Origin: Plazaster borealis
Taxonomy: Eukaryota; Echinodermata; Asteroidea; Forcipulatida; Labidiasteridae
Assembly: GCA_021014325.1 (NCBI GenBank)
Contig: CM037472.1
Location: 19,081,063 to 19,145,062, forward strand
Direction of reading: 5' to 3'
Length of the DNA: 64,000 nt
The notes beneath the pieces were generated by a model, which saw nothing but the letters and a program-made list of their open reading frames with translations, was not told the DNA's origin and made no database searches. Positions within the stretch are counted from its first letter, which is position 1. The number at the start of each line of letters is the position of its first letter. This document shows positions 1 through 10,929 of this stretch, piece by piece. The translations under genes were made by a program, and so were the position numbers.

Positions 1-1306
1 ATATATATTACAATAAAAGGCGGGGGACAAGAATTAAGTATTAAAAATTAGGCACAATTAGTGGGGGCTGCATTTAAGAGGCTAATCATTAATTAAGGAA
101 TGGATGACTGTTTATATCAAGAACTTCTGATTTTGGGAATATCTAGTTGCTGAGAATTTCTGAGGTTACGACCTGATGCTGTTTGTCTAGTGGAAATAAA
201 TGGCGGTGTCTGTCAGATGAAAGGCAGGATTTGGCAAATTGTGAGACTAATTGATTACGTCTGTATGAGAGAATTTTGACATTATAGATTAAGCAAATAA
301 AATTAAAAAAATAGCAAATGTTAACGTTTACATGGGAGTTTCTCGACTTACCACATATGTGACCTTTATTGTGTGGGATATTATTTTTACGGGTTTTGTG
401 AGGGAAAAGTGTTGATCTTTCCCAAAGTTTCGAGAAACCCCCCGCCCCCACTATTCATGAATATTTTGCTCAGGTTGTTTAAGTTTCCACGGTTAGTTAT
501 TTTTTTCTCTTGCCTTTAATTTAAAGCATGAGAAAGCAAGATTGTGTTCAAATTCCTTTGTCAATTATATCTGACTAAAAACATCGATTCTCATGACGAA
601 ATTATGTAAAAACCAGTTGCAACTCGGTATCAACATGGTGCCCCACACTTCTATTCTACGTGTTACATTGGTAGCAGCGGTTTTAACCTGCCCGAAACCA
701 TCGAAATTGACTTTCCTGTGCCTGCTGTTTTTCTGCATTGGATGTCATCTACACTTCATGCAACCAGTATTTTACACATCAGTTGACTGGTGTGAATGTT
801 ATTTCCTGTTTTTTCCTGATCTTCTGACCAGTTTTGTTTGCAGGATTTTTTTGCTCTGTGTCCCGGAAATACACTTTTTCTTCCACGCTCGGAGTTCTTC
901 AATTTTTGTCTGAACATTTCTTCATACGACCATCGTCAATCCTCCCTTTGGACTGCTACTATTATTTCTACGCTAATCGAACGCACCCAATGAAGATCAT
1001 GAGGCTTATAGTCAAAATAAGGGCCTGTCAAAGGTCAATAGTCTTCTATCTCAGAGTCGGGCTCACTGTCTGGAGCGTTTAATCAAAGCAAAACAACACA
1101 GAACAGCTTTATGTTTGTTCGCAAACACCTAACGTCTATAGTTATTATTCTAGACTGTATTCCGAGGCAAATTTCAAGGAATGGGTATACGGCGTAAAAG
1201 TAGATTTGTATTGTCAAAAATTGTAAGATTCTAAAATTTATCAAGTCCTAGTCCCATGACCAGTTTTATTGCGTTTTTATCTATACAGTTGCCGACTTAC
1301 ACTTGA
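1..1306. other. Non-coding flank, no gene recognised
   Basis: AT-rich sequence with several short open stretches (for example 143-451 minus and 593-913 plus) that have no recognisable domain, no supporting splice pattern and low-complexity composition. I see nothing that supports a gene here. Confidence 0.5.
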
Positions 1307-2346
1307 CAGGGGCGGATACAGGGGGAGTACCCCCCCCCCCAAAAAAAAAAAAAAAAACAACAACAACAACAACAACAACAAACTCCACATTTTTATTTTT
1401 TTAATTTTTTGTTAGTACTTCCTGTTTAAAAATTAGCCACAAGTGTGTGTGGTGTAGTTCCCCCCGAGGCAGGATGGATTTCTTTTTAACCCTATGCCAT
1501 TTACATTTTTTCTTTCTGCCAAAATGAATCTTTCATGATATGTCACTTGTGATTGTTTAGATTTGCAAAAATAACATTTATAGCATTTTAAGCCAATTTG
1601 TCCGGGATAATACGACAGTAAGCTTGAATTTGAGAAACGACCTTACCCACTATGTTTTTAATGAATGTGCATGAAACCAGATAATGCAGCGACCAGATCC
1701 AAACGTGAGATTTGTGGTATAACAATTTTCTTTTAGTAAAATTAGAAGATTGATATGGATCAAAAGTGCTTAAATAGTGTGTCTATTTCTCTGTTTTAGG
1801 CACACAGAGACTTGATTTTTCACCCCTCAAAAGGCCAAAAGCACAGCTTCAGGGGGCTTCGCCCCCTGGACCCCCATCGGGGCCTCACCCCTGGGCCCCA
1901 CCATCGATGTTACAGAAACATTTCCAGTACATTTACAAGATTTATATGGATGTGAGGCTTAAAAGTGTGTACATTTGTCTATTTCGTTCGTCTCACCATG
2001 GAGGAAGGATCCTCCTCACCCAACCCTTTTTTTGTCCCTAAATAAATATTATAACTCAGGATGGCTGATTCAATGACTCCCAACTCGAAAATGATGTTTA
2101 AATGCAAATAATGATATTGCTAAAACAAAATTGGTTAAAGTGGTCAGATACCGGTATTGCATGAGATCGCACCACATAGCATTTAGAATCCTAACTGTTT
2201 CGGAGCATTTAAGCGGACCCCTGAACCCATGCCATTAGGGCTTCACGTTACGCGCTCTCAGGCACCACAAATTGCATTCACCATTTGCTGCTTGGTACAT
2301 TTTCACGCCCCCCCCCCCCGTTTGGAAAATCCTGGATCCGCCCCTG
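1307..2346. mobile_element. Non-autonomous hAT-like DNA transposon
   Basis: The segment starts with CAGGGGCGGATACAGG and ends with CCTGGATCCGCCCCTG, terminal inverted repeats differing at one base in about 16. Inside are a C-run followed by A and CAA runs (about 1330-1380) and a GC-rich hairpin-forming stretch (about 1850-1905). CAGGGGCGGAT termini are common in invertebrate hAT-type elements. The flanking octamers share only ACAC, so a clean 8-bp target duplication is not visible. There is no transposase ORF. Confidence 0.6.
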
Positions 2347-4013
2347 ACACAAGTCTAAGTTCATTCACAAAATTTGAGAAGAATCTCTCGACGTGTGTTA
2401 CGGGTGAAGATTCTGCGGAGACCTGGCAGAGCTAGGCAGCCCTGGTATGACGTCAGTCAGTGCCACTGCACTGCAACGAAGGAGTCCAACCTGGGCTAAG
2501 CAAGGCCCAACACTCTTGTATGTCATTTGCAAGTCATTATTCACTCGATAACCAAAGATCAGTTTATCAACAACAATGCTATTACTTTGTTTTTCCACAC
2601 GCTTTTTTAACCGTGACAATAATCATCATAAAACACGGCTTGTATATCATAGTTTATAAATCATGGTTTATAAATCGAATAATCATGAAAAATGGTTTAG
2701 AAATCATGATTTAATATAATAAATCATGTTGATTATATATTCATGGCTTACAAACAATATTTTAAAAGCAAAAAACATTAGTTTCCTGGTATGTAAACCA
2801 TACAAATAATTTTGAAAACAATTTTTATGGTTTACATCTAATTGTTATAAACCATGGTAAAAACGTGTCAAAATTAATTGAGAAATGGTGTGTGGTGCTT
2901 GTAAAGAAGAATTCTTCATCTATTTCGAATAGACACAATCGGCGACCGGCGTCACGTGACTTATAGTGGGTATACAATGTAAACAAACAGCGCGGTGTGT
3001 ATGGAAAAACATGGTAGCATCCGAGTGCCACTGCTGTAGGGTCATGATTCATGTTGCATTTGTTGGTTGCAAGCTGCAACACGATTTTAACTTTCTAAAT
3101 CCATCTGAAGTAAATATAATATTAATAATAATACTAACGTAAACTTATGTAGCGCTAAAATCCGTCAAAAAAGACGGAAGTGTGGCCAGTTTTGCAATTT
3201 TCAAACGTTGTCGAAATGGTTTGGTAAAGCTCCGAAAAATAGTGGCACACAAACAATTCATACTAACATGTAGCCGTGTTTCATGCAAATCAGAGGATGA
3301 GATCATCATGTAGCCACGAATTTTTGTTTATGATATTCGATATAGGCATCATATCATTTTATTAGGGATTTTTAGTGGACATGCAAAGAAAATAGTTAGT
3401 CAAGACCGGTTTATACGCACTCAAGGTGTTCAAAAGGCTTATAATTTGTTATGGTTTATATGAAGATTCCCCTCGTAACGAGTGAGAAAAAACGTTTGAT
3501 GCGACATAGTTCTTTTTAGAAAGGGGCGGGGGGAGAAGAGAAAAAACAGAGGAAGGGGCAAAGAAAAACCGCGGGAGGGCCGGGAGGGGCGGACGGAAAG
3601 GACAGACGGACCGAGGCAGAAGGCAGAGGAGTGCCCAAGCACCGGCTCCGCCCAGACAGTCTGCAGAAAATTAATGATGTGTTGATGGGAGTGCGGGACT
3701 AAATATAACTATTTACGGCGGTAGCCAATGAGAGAAAGCAATCGGTATAGGGAATCGTTGTGTACTGTAACTTATGTCCCATGGCTCCGGTGAGGTCTCT
3801 GAAAATGACCAAGTTCGTGTATTGTTCAAGTTGGTAGGTTAAAAAGTCAGTAGGTGATGGTTAAAACAGAGCTTTTCTTCGATGTTTTCAAGCAAACTGC
3901 CTACAATCCCATTGAGCTCCCCGTGCTGCGCGCAAGGGTTTGTTATGATTCTGTACCCACTATACGTGACCACCGCTAGCTGGAGTCGCCGATTGTGTCC
4001 ATTGTCTACTTAC
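2347..4013. other. Non-coding, AT-rich; short dyads only
   Basis: Contains imperfect repeats of a TTTATAAATCATGG-like motif (about 2640-2860) and a purine-rich stretch (3530-3640). No exon could be supported, although a gene starting at 4140 on the minus strand would have to continue into this area or beyond the left edge. Confidence 0.4.
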
Positions 4014-4140
4014 CAGTCACAACCCATTTTTCTTGAGTTTGAAGGAAATCCTTGAGCTGCACTCTGAACATCGAGGAAATAAACAAGGAAGTGAATACTG
4101 AAATCACACAGACGCCGAGTATTGCTTGTCGAGCAGCCAT
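4014..4140 (-). CDS. Candidate first coding exon of an unknown membrane or secreted protein
   Basis: An ATG at 4140-4138, in an A-rich then GGC context, opens 42 codons that run to a strong donor (G then GTAAGT) at 4014/4013, phase 1. The peptide begins MAARQAILGVCVISVFTSLF, a short basic start then a hydrophobic run of about 18 residues (positions 6-24), then a polar stretch ending EKWVVT. This is what a signal peptide or type II membrane anchor looks like. I do not recognise the family and found no second exon at lower coordinates. It may be a real gene leaving the window to the left or a chance open stretch; the donor and hydrophobic pattern are the only support. Confidence 0.4.
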
Positions 4141-4483
4141 TTTTTTTATTTTAAACACTCACGTTTCGTGTATGGGTACAACTATAGAATGCAGGTACAC
4201 TTCGAAACTCCCGTGTATGGACTTGAGCAGTCCCCTGACCTTGCACTGAAAATTTAGGGTATTGTAGGAATCTAGCATAGCTGATTTACACGTCATTGTT
4301 CGCCACGAGTCCGTGAGTGTCCGGTGGTAGCCTTCCGCACAATGTATTGTTGCCTGCATTGGAAGGCATTGTAGTTTGTGTAGCCAGGGACAACTGCTGG
4401 CGGGTGTTGATTTCCTTGGTCACTAGCTTTTCTCTAACCTAAGGTGGCCTTGAAGGGGCTTCGTACACTATACGTGGAGATTT

Positions 4484-4640
4484 GCGATTTGGGGCACAAA
4501 TCGTGAATATTTACGTAAATATTTACGTAAATATTTGGGCAAAAATCGTGAACATTCACGTAAATATTTGCGACACGGCCGAAATCGTGAATATTTACGT
4601 TAATATTTGCGATTTGGGGCACAAATCGTTCACGTAAATG
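4484..4640. repeat. Short tandem array of AAATCGTGAATATTTACGT-type units
   Basis: Four to five imperfect copies of a unit combining AAATCGTGAA with the palindrome AAATATTTACGTAAATATTT. The array is framed by two copies of GCGATTTGGGGCACAAATCGT. It can fold on itself at several registers. Function unknown. Confidence 0.65.
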
Positions 4641-6149
4641 TTATGTTCGATGTCCCTTGCCCCTCAGGGCCACCATACTAACGCTATGAATCTGAATAAT
4701 GTCGGCAAAGCATCCTTAATGCATGAATGGAAACATCACGTCACTACCTTAGATAACTTATAGTTTGATTTAAACGTCACCAGAGTCACGAGGGGTGGTT
4801 TATTTCCCTCCAAATATAGAGTCAGCTGGTGTTCCATACGTGCCACCTTTATTCAGACTTTTTTTCCGTCGTATTTTTTCCGTCGCATTTTTTATTTAAT
4901 ATTTTTTCTTTCTTTTTTTCCCCGCATTTTTTGGGTCGTATTTTTTTCCCCTGTCAAATGTTATTTGTCAGGAAAACTTCATTCATGTTGTTTGTGGTGG
5001 GTGATGGAAGTTTTTCCAACAGCGCCCGCTATTGTTCGATAGTAATGTGTGCGGCGCGGAGCGGGCGATAGTTGATTGATAATGACAACAACGTCTTGCA
5101 CCAAGACTAACACGTGTGACGCAACCATCAGCCTTTGCCAATGTTTTGTCAACAAATTCACATTTTTATTATTGAGATCCATTGAAAATAATCCATTATT
5201 CTACACTTGACAGTTTGTTATTGTGTTTTTATCATCCTAAAATAAACAATCAAAGTTTATGAAAAAGGGCCTAAATTAAAAAGAAATATCATAATAATAT
5301 AGGGTGATTTGGGGTTGAACAAAGAAAAAAATATATATATATAATAATAAAGTCTAAACAACAAAGATACATCGACGTAGCGAGTAACTTGTTCATGTGT
5401 TATAATAATGTACGTGGCCATTGTTACGATCTCAAGAGAAGAAAATATTATAAATTGTTTTGAAAGCATACCGGTACCTTCCTAGTTATGATCAGATAAA
5501 TTTACAAGGGCGAATATCTTTGAGCTCTGTATGTTGTTCAGGTTTGAAAAGTTAATGATTAACTTCGTCACAGCGGTTTGCAAAAGTAATCCAGTCATTA
5601 ATTCCCATTTTACTCTCGTAGTATAAGATAAGATTGAACTGATTAAATTTTTAAGTTTTTAGATTAAAAGTCACTTAGGGCTTGGGACAATTTTAATTTT
5701 GTTCCTGATTTTAACCGTTTGAGCTGTAAGAGGTGCAGCGCCCTCTTGTGGTTAGATACAGTTATGCACTAATGACCTTTGACACTCTTATAATGGAAGC
5801 TAGAAAGTAGAGCTATACATAAGTCTGTATCCCGAAGAGTAGCCTCAATAAATACGGTACTAAGGAACCCAAGAAATAGTATTAATAAGTCATTACACAT
5901 GTTAGGGATAAAGCAACATGTGACATAAGCGAAGAGATTTTTTAGAGGCATCCAACTTGGAAAGTTTAGATAATTTTTGTACCTTGTTTTTCGTTATCAG
6001 ATTGACTGCACTATGCTTGACATCACCTTATCTCAATTATTGGTCCGAAGTTTGACCCGTTGAGATAAATCATGGGCATGGTTGTATAGAGGGCCACATA
6101 GCTTGGCATTACATACAGGTTGGTGAACTACTTGAATATTGTTGTAAAC
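4641..6149. other. Intergenic, upstream of the dehydrogenase gene
   Basis: AT-rich DNA with a small GC-rich dyad (CGCCCGCT near 5023 and AGCGGGCG near 5059). No TATA box or CpG-rich core promoter stands out before the start at 6150. An AG at about 6118-6119 (ACATACAG) could be a 5'-UTR splice acceptor. Confidence 0.4.
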
Positions 6150-6567
6150 ATGGGGCTTCTACAATGGATCATATTTCTGGTGAGCTTGTACATTCTCATA
6201 GATTGTATCGTACCTCTCATTGGGCGGGAGGTAGCTTCGCGGTGTTTTAGTTGGACCTTATCGGTTGTCTTGGCCTACGTCATCTCCAGCCGTTTCAGCA
6301 CGGGTGGGAGAATCGGCACTGTCCGGGGCAAGGCGGTGCTCGTGACAGGTTGCGACACGGGGATCGGAAACGCCCTGGCCAGGCACCTTGATCGGCTAGG
6401 GTTCCGGGTGTTTGCCGGGTGCTTGTTTGCGGATAGGGGTGATGCGTGCAGGCTTGCTGGGGAAAGCTCCGAGAGGCTGAAGGTGATTCAGTTGGATGTG
6501 ACCAGTGACCAACAGGTCTCTGACGCAGTAGCGTCTATCAAAGAGTCTCTATCATCAACTGGAGACG
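6150..6567 (+). CDS. BDH1-like exon 1
   Basis: Membrane-anchoring N-terminus plus the nucleotide-binding TGxxxGxG motif. It ends G then GTAGGT, phase 1. An in-frame TTG-led extension exists upstream to 6120, but the ATG at 6150 is the first methionine and directly precedes the hydrophobic segment. Confidence 0.85.
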
Positions 6568-9500
6568 GTAGGTTTCAGTTGGGCACATGAGCTTTATAAT
6601 CAAATGTGTAAACGAAAACGAGGTAATACTGAGAAGCGATCGAGCCAACATCTTTTTATTTCAGAGCCTTTCTATGTGACATTCAAACAAGTTATGGTGA
6701 ATAATCATTGAAAGTTTTGAATGGTAGAAATAATGCCCACTGGGACTGTAAACTGCGGGATGTTTAAAAAACCAACACCCCCCAAAAAACAATTGAACGT
6801 CGCATGTACCTACTTTAAAGGCACCGAACACGTTTGGAAATTGTCAAAGACCAGTGTTCTCACTTGGTGTATCTCAACATATGCATAAAATAACAAGCCT
6901 GTGAAAATTTGGGCTCAATTGGTTATCGAAGTTGCAAGAAAATGATGAAAGAAAAAACACCCTTGTTGTACAAACTTGTGTGCTTTCAGATAGGAATAAA
7001 GACTTCTTGCAAGAAGTTTTTATTATTTTAGTGAGAAATAACCTCTTTCTCAAAAACTACGTTACTTCAGAGGGAGTCGTTTCCTACAATGTTTTATACT
7101 ATCAACAGCTCTCCGTTGCTTGGTACCAATCCATAAAACGACGCAAGGTTAAACAATCGCCGGACAACAAACCGATATGCGGGACGTGCCAAACATAACA
7201 TTTTTGTCTTTTCGTCCTTTTAAATTAACAGTCTTGTGGGGAGTTGTGAACAACGCTGGTACAGCATGTTTTGGTTTTGTCGAGTGGGTACCGCTCGAGA
7301 GGTACAAACAATTGGCCGAGGTGAACCTGTGGGGGATGATACGCGTTGTCAAGGCAACATTGCCTCTTATCCGAAAATGTAAAGGTAAAAGTATAAAAGT
7401 GTTGAGTATGATTTATTTGTAAGTTGTTTGTTTGTCTGGGTGTTTGTTTGTTTGTTTTGCTGTCTGTTGGGGTGTCTGTTTGTTTTGGGGTGTTTGTTTG
7501 TTTGTTTGGGGTGTTGGGGTGTTTGTTTGTTTGTTTGTTTGTTGGGGTGTTTGTGATGTAGTCTTTCCAACAAAGGAACTCGGCAAAGCTCCCACAAGGG
7601 GATATAAACGCCAAGCTGGCAACAGCCAATCTCTCTCAATACAAACAATGGTTTAAAGTCTATGATTATGAATTGCACAATTGTGATTCAGTAACTAGAC
7701 AACTACCGACTACGGTATATACTTATTCTAGTCATTGTGAACCCACATCCTTTTGATTGCAAGTCCTGCAGTCTAACCACTTGACTCGTGCCGGTGACCT
7801 ATAGTAAAACAGTATGTTTTTATCATCGAAACGCGATTTTAACGAACTTTGCACCGCTTTGTCTTTCTGTTTCATCTATAAAAATTATTTTGTTTGCCTC
7901 ATGTTAGATTCTGTATGGGTATTTAAAATATTTGTCTTATTTTTTCCCCGCAATTGTTATTCTTGTCGATATTTTCATAACAAATTTGAATTGAAAAGTT
8001 ATGGCCCCCAAGAACTATAATAAGTCGATTCAGACAGGTTCTCCAGAGTCGCGCCGAACTCTGGATCGCCTGCTCTGAACCGGGTGTACTGTTAGATTCA
8101 TTAATAGGTGGTTCAAGGTATCGTACACGTTTGGTAATGACTCAAAACAAATATTAGCATAAAAACTTACTTGGTAACAAGCAACGGAGAGCTTTTGATA
8201 GTATAAAACATTGTAGGAAACGACTCCTCTGAAGTAACGTAGTTTTTGGTTTTTGAGAAAGAGGTATAATTTCTCACTAAAATAAAAAAAACTTCTTGCA
8301 AGAACTTTATATTCCTATCTGAAAGCACACAAATTTGTACAACAAGGGTGTTTTTCCTTTCATCATTTTCTTGCAACTTGACCAATTAAGCCCAAATTTT
8401 CACAGGCTTCTTATTTTATGCGTATGTTGGGATACACCAAGTGAGAACACTGGTCTTTGACAATTTCCAAACGTGTTCAGTGCCTTCAAGGGTTATACAC
8501 TCCACATCTCTTTGAACATCTCTTTGGATTTGACTTTCAAAGGATTAAAATGGATTATTGCAAAATAAAAATTGTTAATGGCCTCACTTTTCGACGCCAA
8601 CGGAGTCTTTTTCAAAGGCTAAAACGCACGCCGAAAAGATTATTACACCGTTGCATATCGTCGTATATGATTCCGATAAGGAGCATGGTAGTAACCCACC
8701 CCACCCCCCGCGCGCCCTCTATTGTGTCTTCATGTACATTGTGTGCTTGGAGTCTGAGAAATTCTTTAGACAATTTTAGGGGAAGGGGTACTTCTATACA
8801 AGAGGGAAAATAGTCCGTAAAGTATGGAAACATTTGGGGGTACACTCTGCCCCCCCCCCCCATATCGGACATTGTATAACAAAAAAAATGTCATACTTAT
8901 CATTCAAGACCATGAAACCCTTCCCAAGAATTTCATTTTTTGTTTAAGTAACAATAATTCATTTTTAATAATATTTAGGCCCTACCAATTCCTTCAATCT
9001 GTCTCAACCATTCTAGGCCGTGTGGTCAACATGAGCAGTATGCTAGGCCGTTTCAGCCCGCCTACCAGTTCGGCATACAGTATCACCAAGTATGGCGTCC
9101 AGGCTCTCACCGATTGTCTACGCGGTGAATTGTACATTTTTGGAATCGACGCCGTCATCATTGAGCCCGGAAACTTCTCGGGTATATCAGCCATTAATTT
9201 GTTTGTTCACAACCCAAAGGCTTTACAAGATTGTTTATCTGTCTGGCTTTAGTTAGGAGGCGCTGGAACTTAGTCGAGCAAGCTAGTCGAAACGTAGACT
9301 TGTGGACAAGTCGTTAATGGTCTGTCGCGGTGAGATAGTCGAGTTGTGACGGTGCTCTCGCGAGATCACTGCTCTCGCGCGAACTGCTGGTTGCCGATTT
9401 CTACTCCCCAGTTTTGTTGATCGTTTATTCATGTGACTTTACTTCCCGAACCCATCCAGTACAGGACGTACTGTTTAATAATCATCTACATGTTGAATAA

Positions 9501-10754
9501 TCACAGATTTAACGACATCGACCAATCAGATGCGTCCGTACGATTTCGGCTGAAGTACCCATAGGCCGTGTACAAACCGCTGTCAGGTTGTACAAGTCGT
9601 TAAATGGGACCGCAGTCGTGAGAGCAGTAGTCTGGCGGGCCAGCAGTCTCGCGAGAATACCGCGGGAATCGCGGATACCGCGGGAATCGCGGGGAGATTC
9701 GGAATAGAGTCGGAACGCTATCACCGCGACAGACATTTAACGACTTGTCCACAAGTCTAGTCGAAACGTTGAGACCAATCCAAGAACTGACTCCGCGGTA
9801 GTACAGTTAATTACAATCCTATAAGCTAAAGTAGTATTCCCAGCCTATTTCTATACCTTCCGCCCAGGTAATAGTTAATAAACAGGATAGTTCTTTTCAG
9901 AACTGAGAAGTCTCCCGAACACCCGAACAATCTACTCCGCGGTAGTAGAATTAAGAAAGACAGTTCTCTAAGAACAAACTCTACCTGGCAAGTAGATACA
10001 CACATGGTGTTACCGCAAATCAAATATGTCTGTAACATGTTTGCCCAAAATATTTGTAAAAAGTATTTGCTCAGCATGTCGACTACGAGGATATTCCGGA
10101 GTTGATTGTCATAAAAAATGCATGGAGACATTTCAACTGAGAAGGGCACTATGTCTCGATTTTGATAATTTGATAAGAAACAAAATCCTTAAATTTTATA
10201 TGAATTGGGCAATTTTTCTTCGGAAAATAATGAGCCCCAAGCAATAGGCCTACGCCATCTATCGAAGAGTATATTTTCAGAAATCGTTCAAAAAAGTGAA
10301 GTCTTGGACAAAGACTACATATACCTTACTGATGCTCGGATTTCTTCAGTTTGGATAATTTTAAAGGACTGAGTGTGACGGTTCATCTTGTGCCTTTGCA
10401 GGTTCTTCAGCCATGTTTACAAAAGAGTTCTTGATAAATGATCAAGATAAATTATGGAGTGAGACACCTGTACACGTCAAAGAAGCCTATGGCGAGGAAT
10501 TCTTCACTTGCATCAAAACCAGTATTGTCTCTTCCAGTCACGGAACGTCAACCTCGAGCCTTGCCCGTGTTATGAACGCATGCACGCGCGCCCTCACCGA
10601 TAAGAATCCACGTGCAAGATATTTCCCGGGAAATTTGACGTCCAAGCTATCCACGTGGTTCAATTGTTATCTGCCCACTTCCGTCTCCGACTTGGTCTAT
10701 AAGTTATTTGTTTTATATGCAAGACGTGAAAAAAGGGAGAACGTTGAGAGTTGA
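6150..10754 (+). CDS. D-beta-hydroxybutyrate dehydrogenase-like short-chain dehydrogenase, four exons
   Basis: Exons 6150-6567, 7232-7384, 9017-9181 and 10402-10754 join in phase 1 at every intron with GT/AG borders and give 362 residues; vertebrate BDH1 is about 343. The ATG at 6150 begins a hydrophobic N-terminal segment (residues 1-45). The Rossmann motif TGCDTGIG is at 66-73 and NNAG at 146-149. The catalytic tetrad looks intact: Asn171 (NLWG), Ser198 (NMSSMLGR), Tyr211 and Lys215 (YSITK). PGNF is at 241-244. The blocks EVNLWG and RVVNMSSMLGR are characteristic of BDH1 rather than of retinol dehydrogenases of the same SDR9C family, though an RDH/HSD17B6-like role cannot be excluded. BDH1 reversibly oxidises 3-hydroxybutyrate to acetoacetate with NAD at the mitochondrial inner membrane. 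The introns carry several transposons, two of them inverted around exon 2. Confidence 0.87.
6816..7130 (+). mobile_element. MITE family 1, 3'-truncated copy in BDH1 intron 1
   Basis: Starts TTAAAGGCACCGAACACG and continues through the shared core (TTGTCAAAGACCAG, TGCATAAAATAACAA, ACACCCTTGTTG, TTCTTGCAAGAAG). Other copies are at 8112-8492 (minus), 33743-34104 and 41393-41763. The right inverted end is missing. The copies contain an internal TTCTTGCAAGAA dyad. Confidence 0.8.
7232..7384 (+). CDS. BDH1-like exon 2
   Basis: Acceptor TTTTAAATTAACAG; donor AAAG then GTAAAA. Encodes LWGVVNNAG through LPLIRKCKG, including the NNAG motif and the catalytic-tetrad asparagine in EVNLWG. Length 153 nt, so skipping it would keep frame but remove an essential part of the fold. 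Confidence 0.85.
7418..7555. repeat. GTTT-rich low-complexity tract with GGGG runs
   Basis: Degenerate GTTT microsatellite interspersed with at least six GGGG runs, on the sense strand of BDH1 intron 2 shortly after the splice donor. Slippage and G-quadruplex formation are possible in principle. Confidence 0.75.
8112..8492 (-). mobile_element. MITE family 1, near full-length copy, inverted in BDH1 intron 2
   Basis: Reverse-oriented relative to the copy at 6816. Termini AAGGTATCGTACACGTTTGG on the left and CCAAACGTGTTCAGTGCCTT on the right form inverted repeats. Same core blocks as the other copies. Confidence 0.8.
9017..9181 (+). CDS. BDH1-like exon 3
   Basis: Acceptor CAACCATTCTAG; donor TCGG then GTATAT. 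Carries the active-site serine block and YSITK. This is the diagnostic exon for the SDR fold and the BDH1-like assignment. Confidence 0.85.
9285..9769. mobile_element. Foldback element with direct target-site duplication
   Basis: Long inverted arms (AGACTTGTGGACAAGTCGTT from 9296 and its complement ending at 9758, about 42 bp with few mismatches) enclose about 380 bp. The element is bracketed by identical AGTCGAAACGT copies at 9285-9295 and 9759-9769. Inside, an 18-bp unit ATACCGCGGGAATCGCGG occurs twice in tandem (about 9657-9692). No ORF. Sits in BDH1 intron 3. Confidence 0.82.
9838..10020 (-). mobile_element. Interspersed repeat family 2, copy 1
   Basis: Shares blocks TTCCGCCCAGG, CAGTTCTTTTCAGAACTGAG, GTCTCCCGAA and ACACATGGTGTTACCGCAAA with 11520-11720. 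A third, inverted copy lies at 61380-61640. Each copy contains short complementary segments, so the element is partly foldback. Confidence 0.75.
10402..10754 (+). CDS. BDH1-like exon 4, C-terminus
   Basis: Acceptor TGTGCCTTTGCAG. Encodes SSAMFTKEFL to the stop after EKRENVES. It contains the family's substrate-cap region (EAYGEEFF, ALTDKNPRARYFPG). The C-terminus is more diverged than the core, as expected for the family. Confidence 0.8.
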
Positions 10755-10918
10755 CCGCGACGTCGTAAGAAAAGAGAAGCCATTCCTACAACTATTCCCA
10801 TGTCCAAATGTTGAGAGCAGTGGCGTTACCAGAAAGGGGGGACGAGAGGTCCCGCCCCCCTGCTCAGAACTCTCCCCTACACTAAATGAGATCGAAAACA
10901 TGCACAAATTATGGTCGA

Positions 10919-10924
10919 AATAAA
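10919..10924 (+). terminator. AATAAA polyadenylation signal
   Basis: Canonical AATAAA about 165 bp after the BDH1-like stop codon, the first such hexamer downstream. Confidence 0.55.
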
Positions 10925-10929
10925 ACTAA

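Noticed and set aside
7225..7678. Minus-strand ORFs rich in Thr, Asn and Lys
   Set aside because: They are antisense to BDH1-like exon 2 and the GTTT tract.
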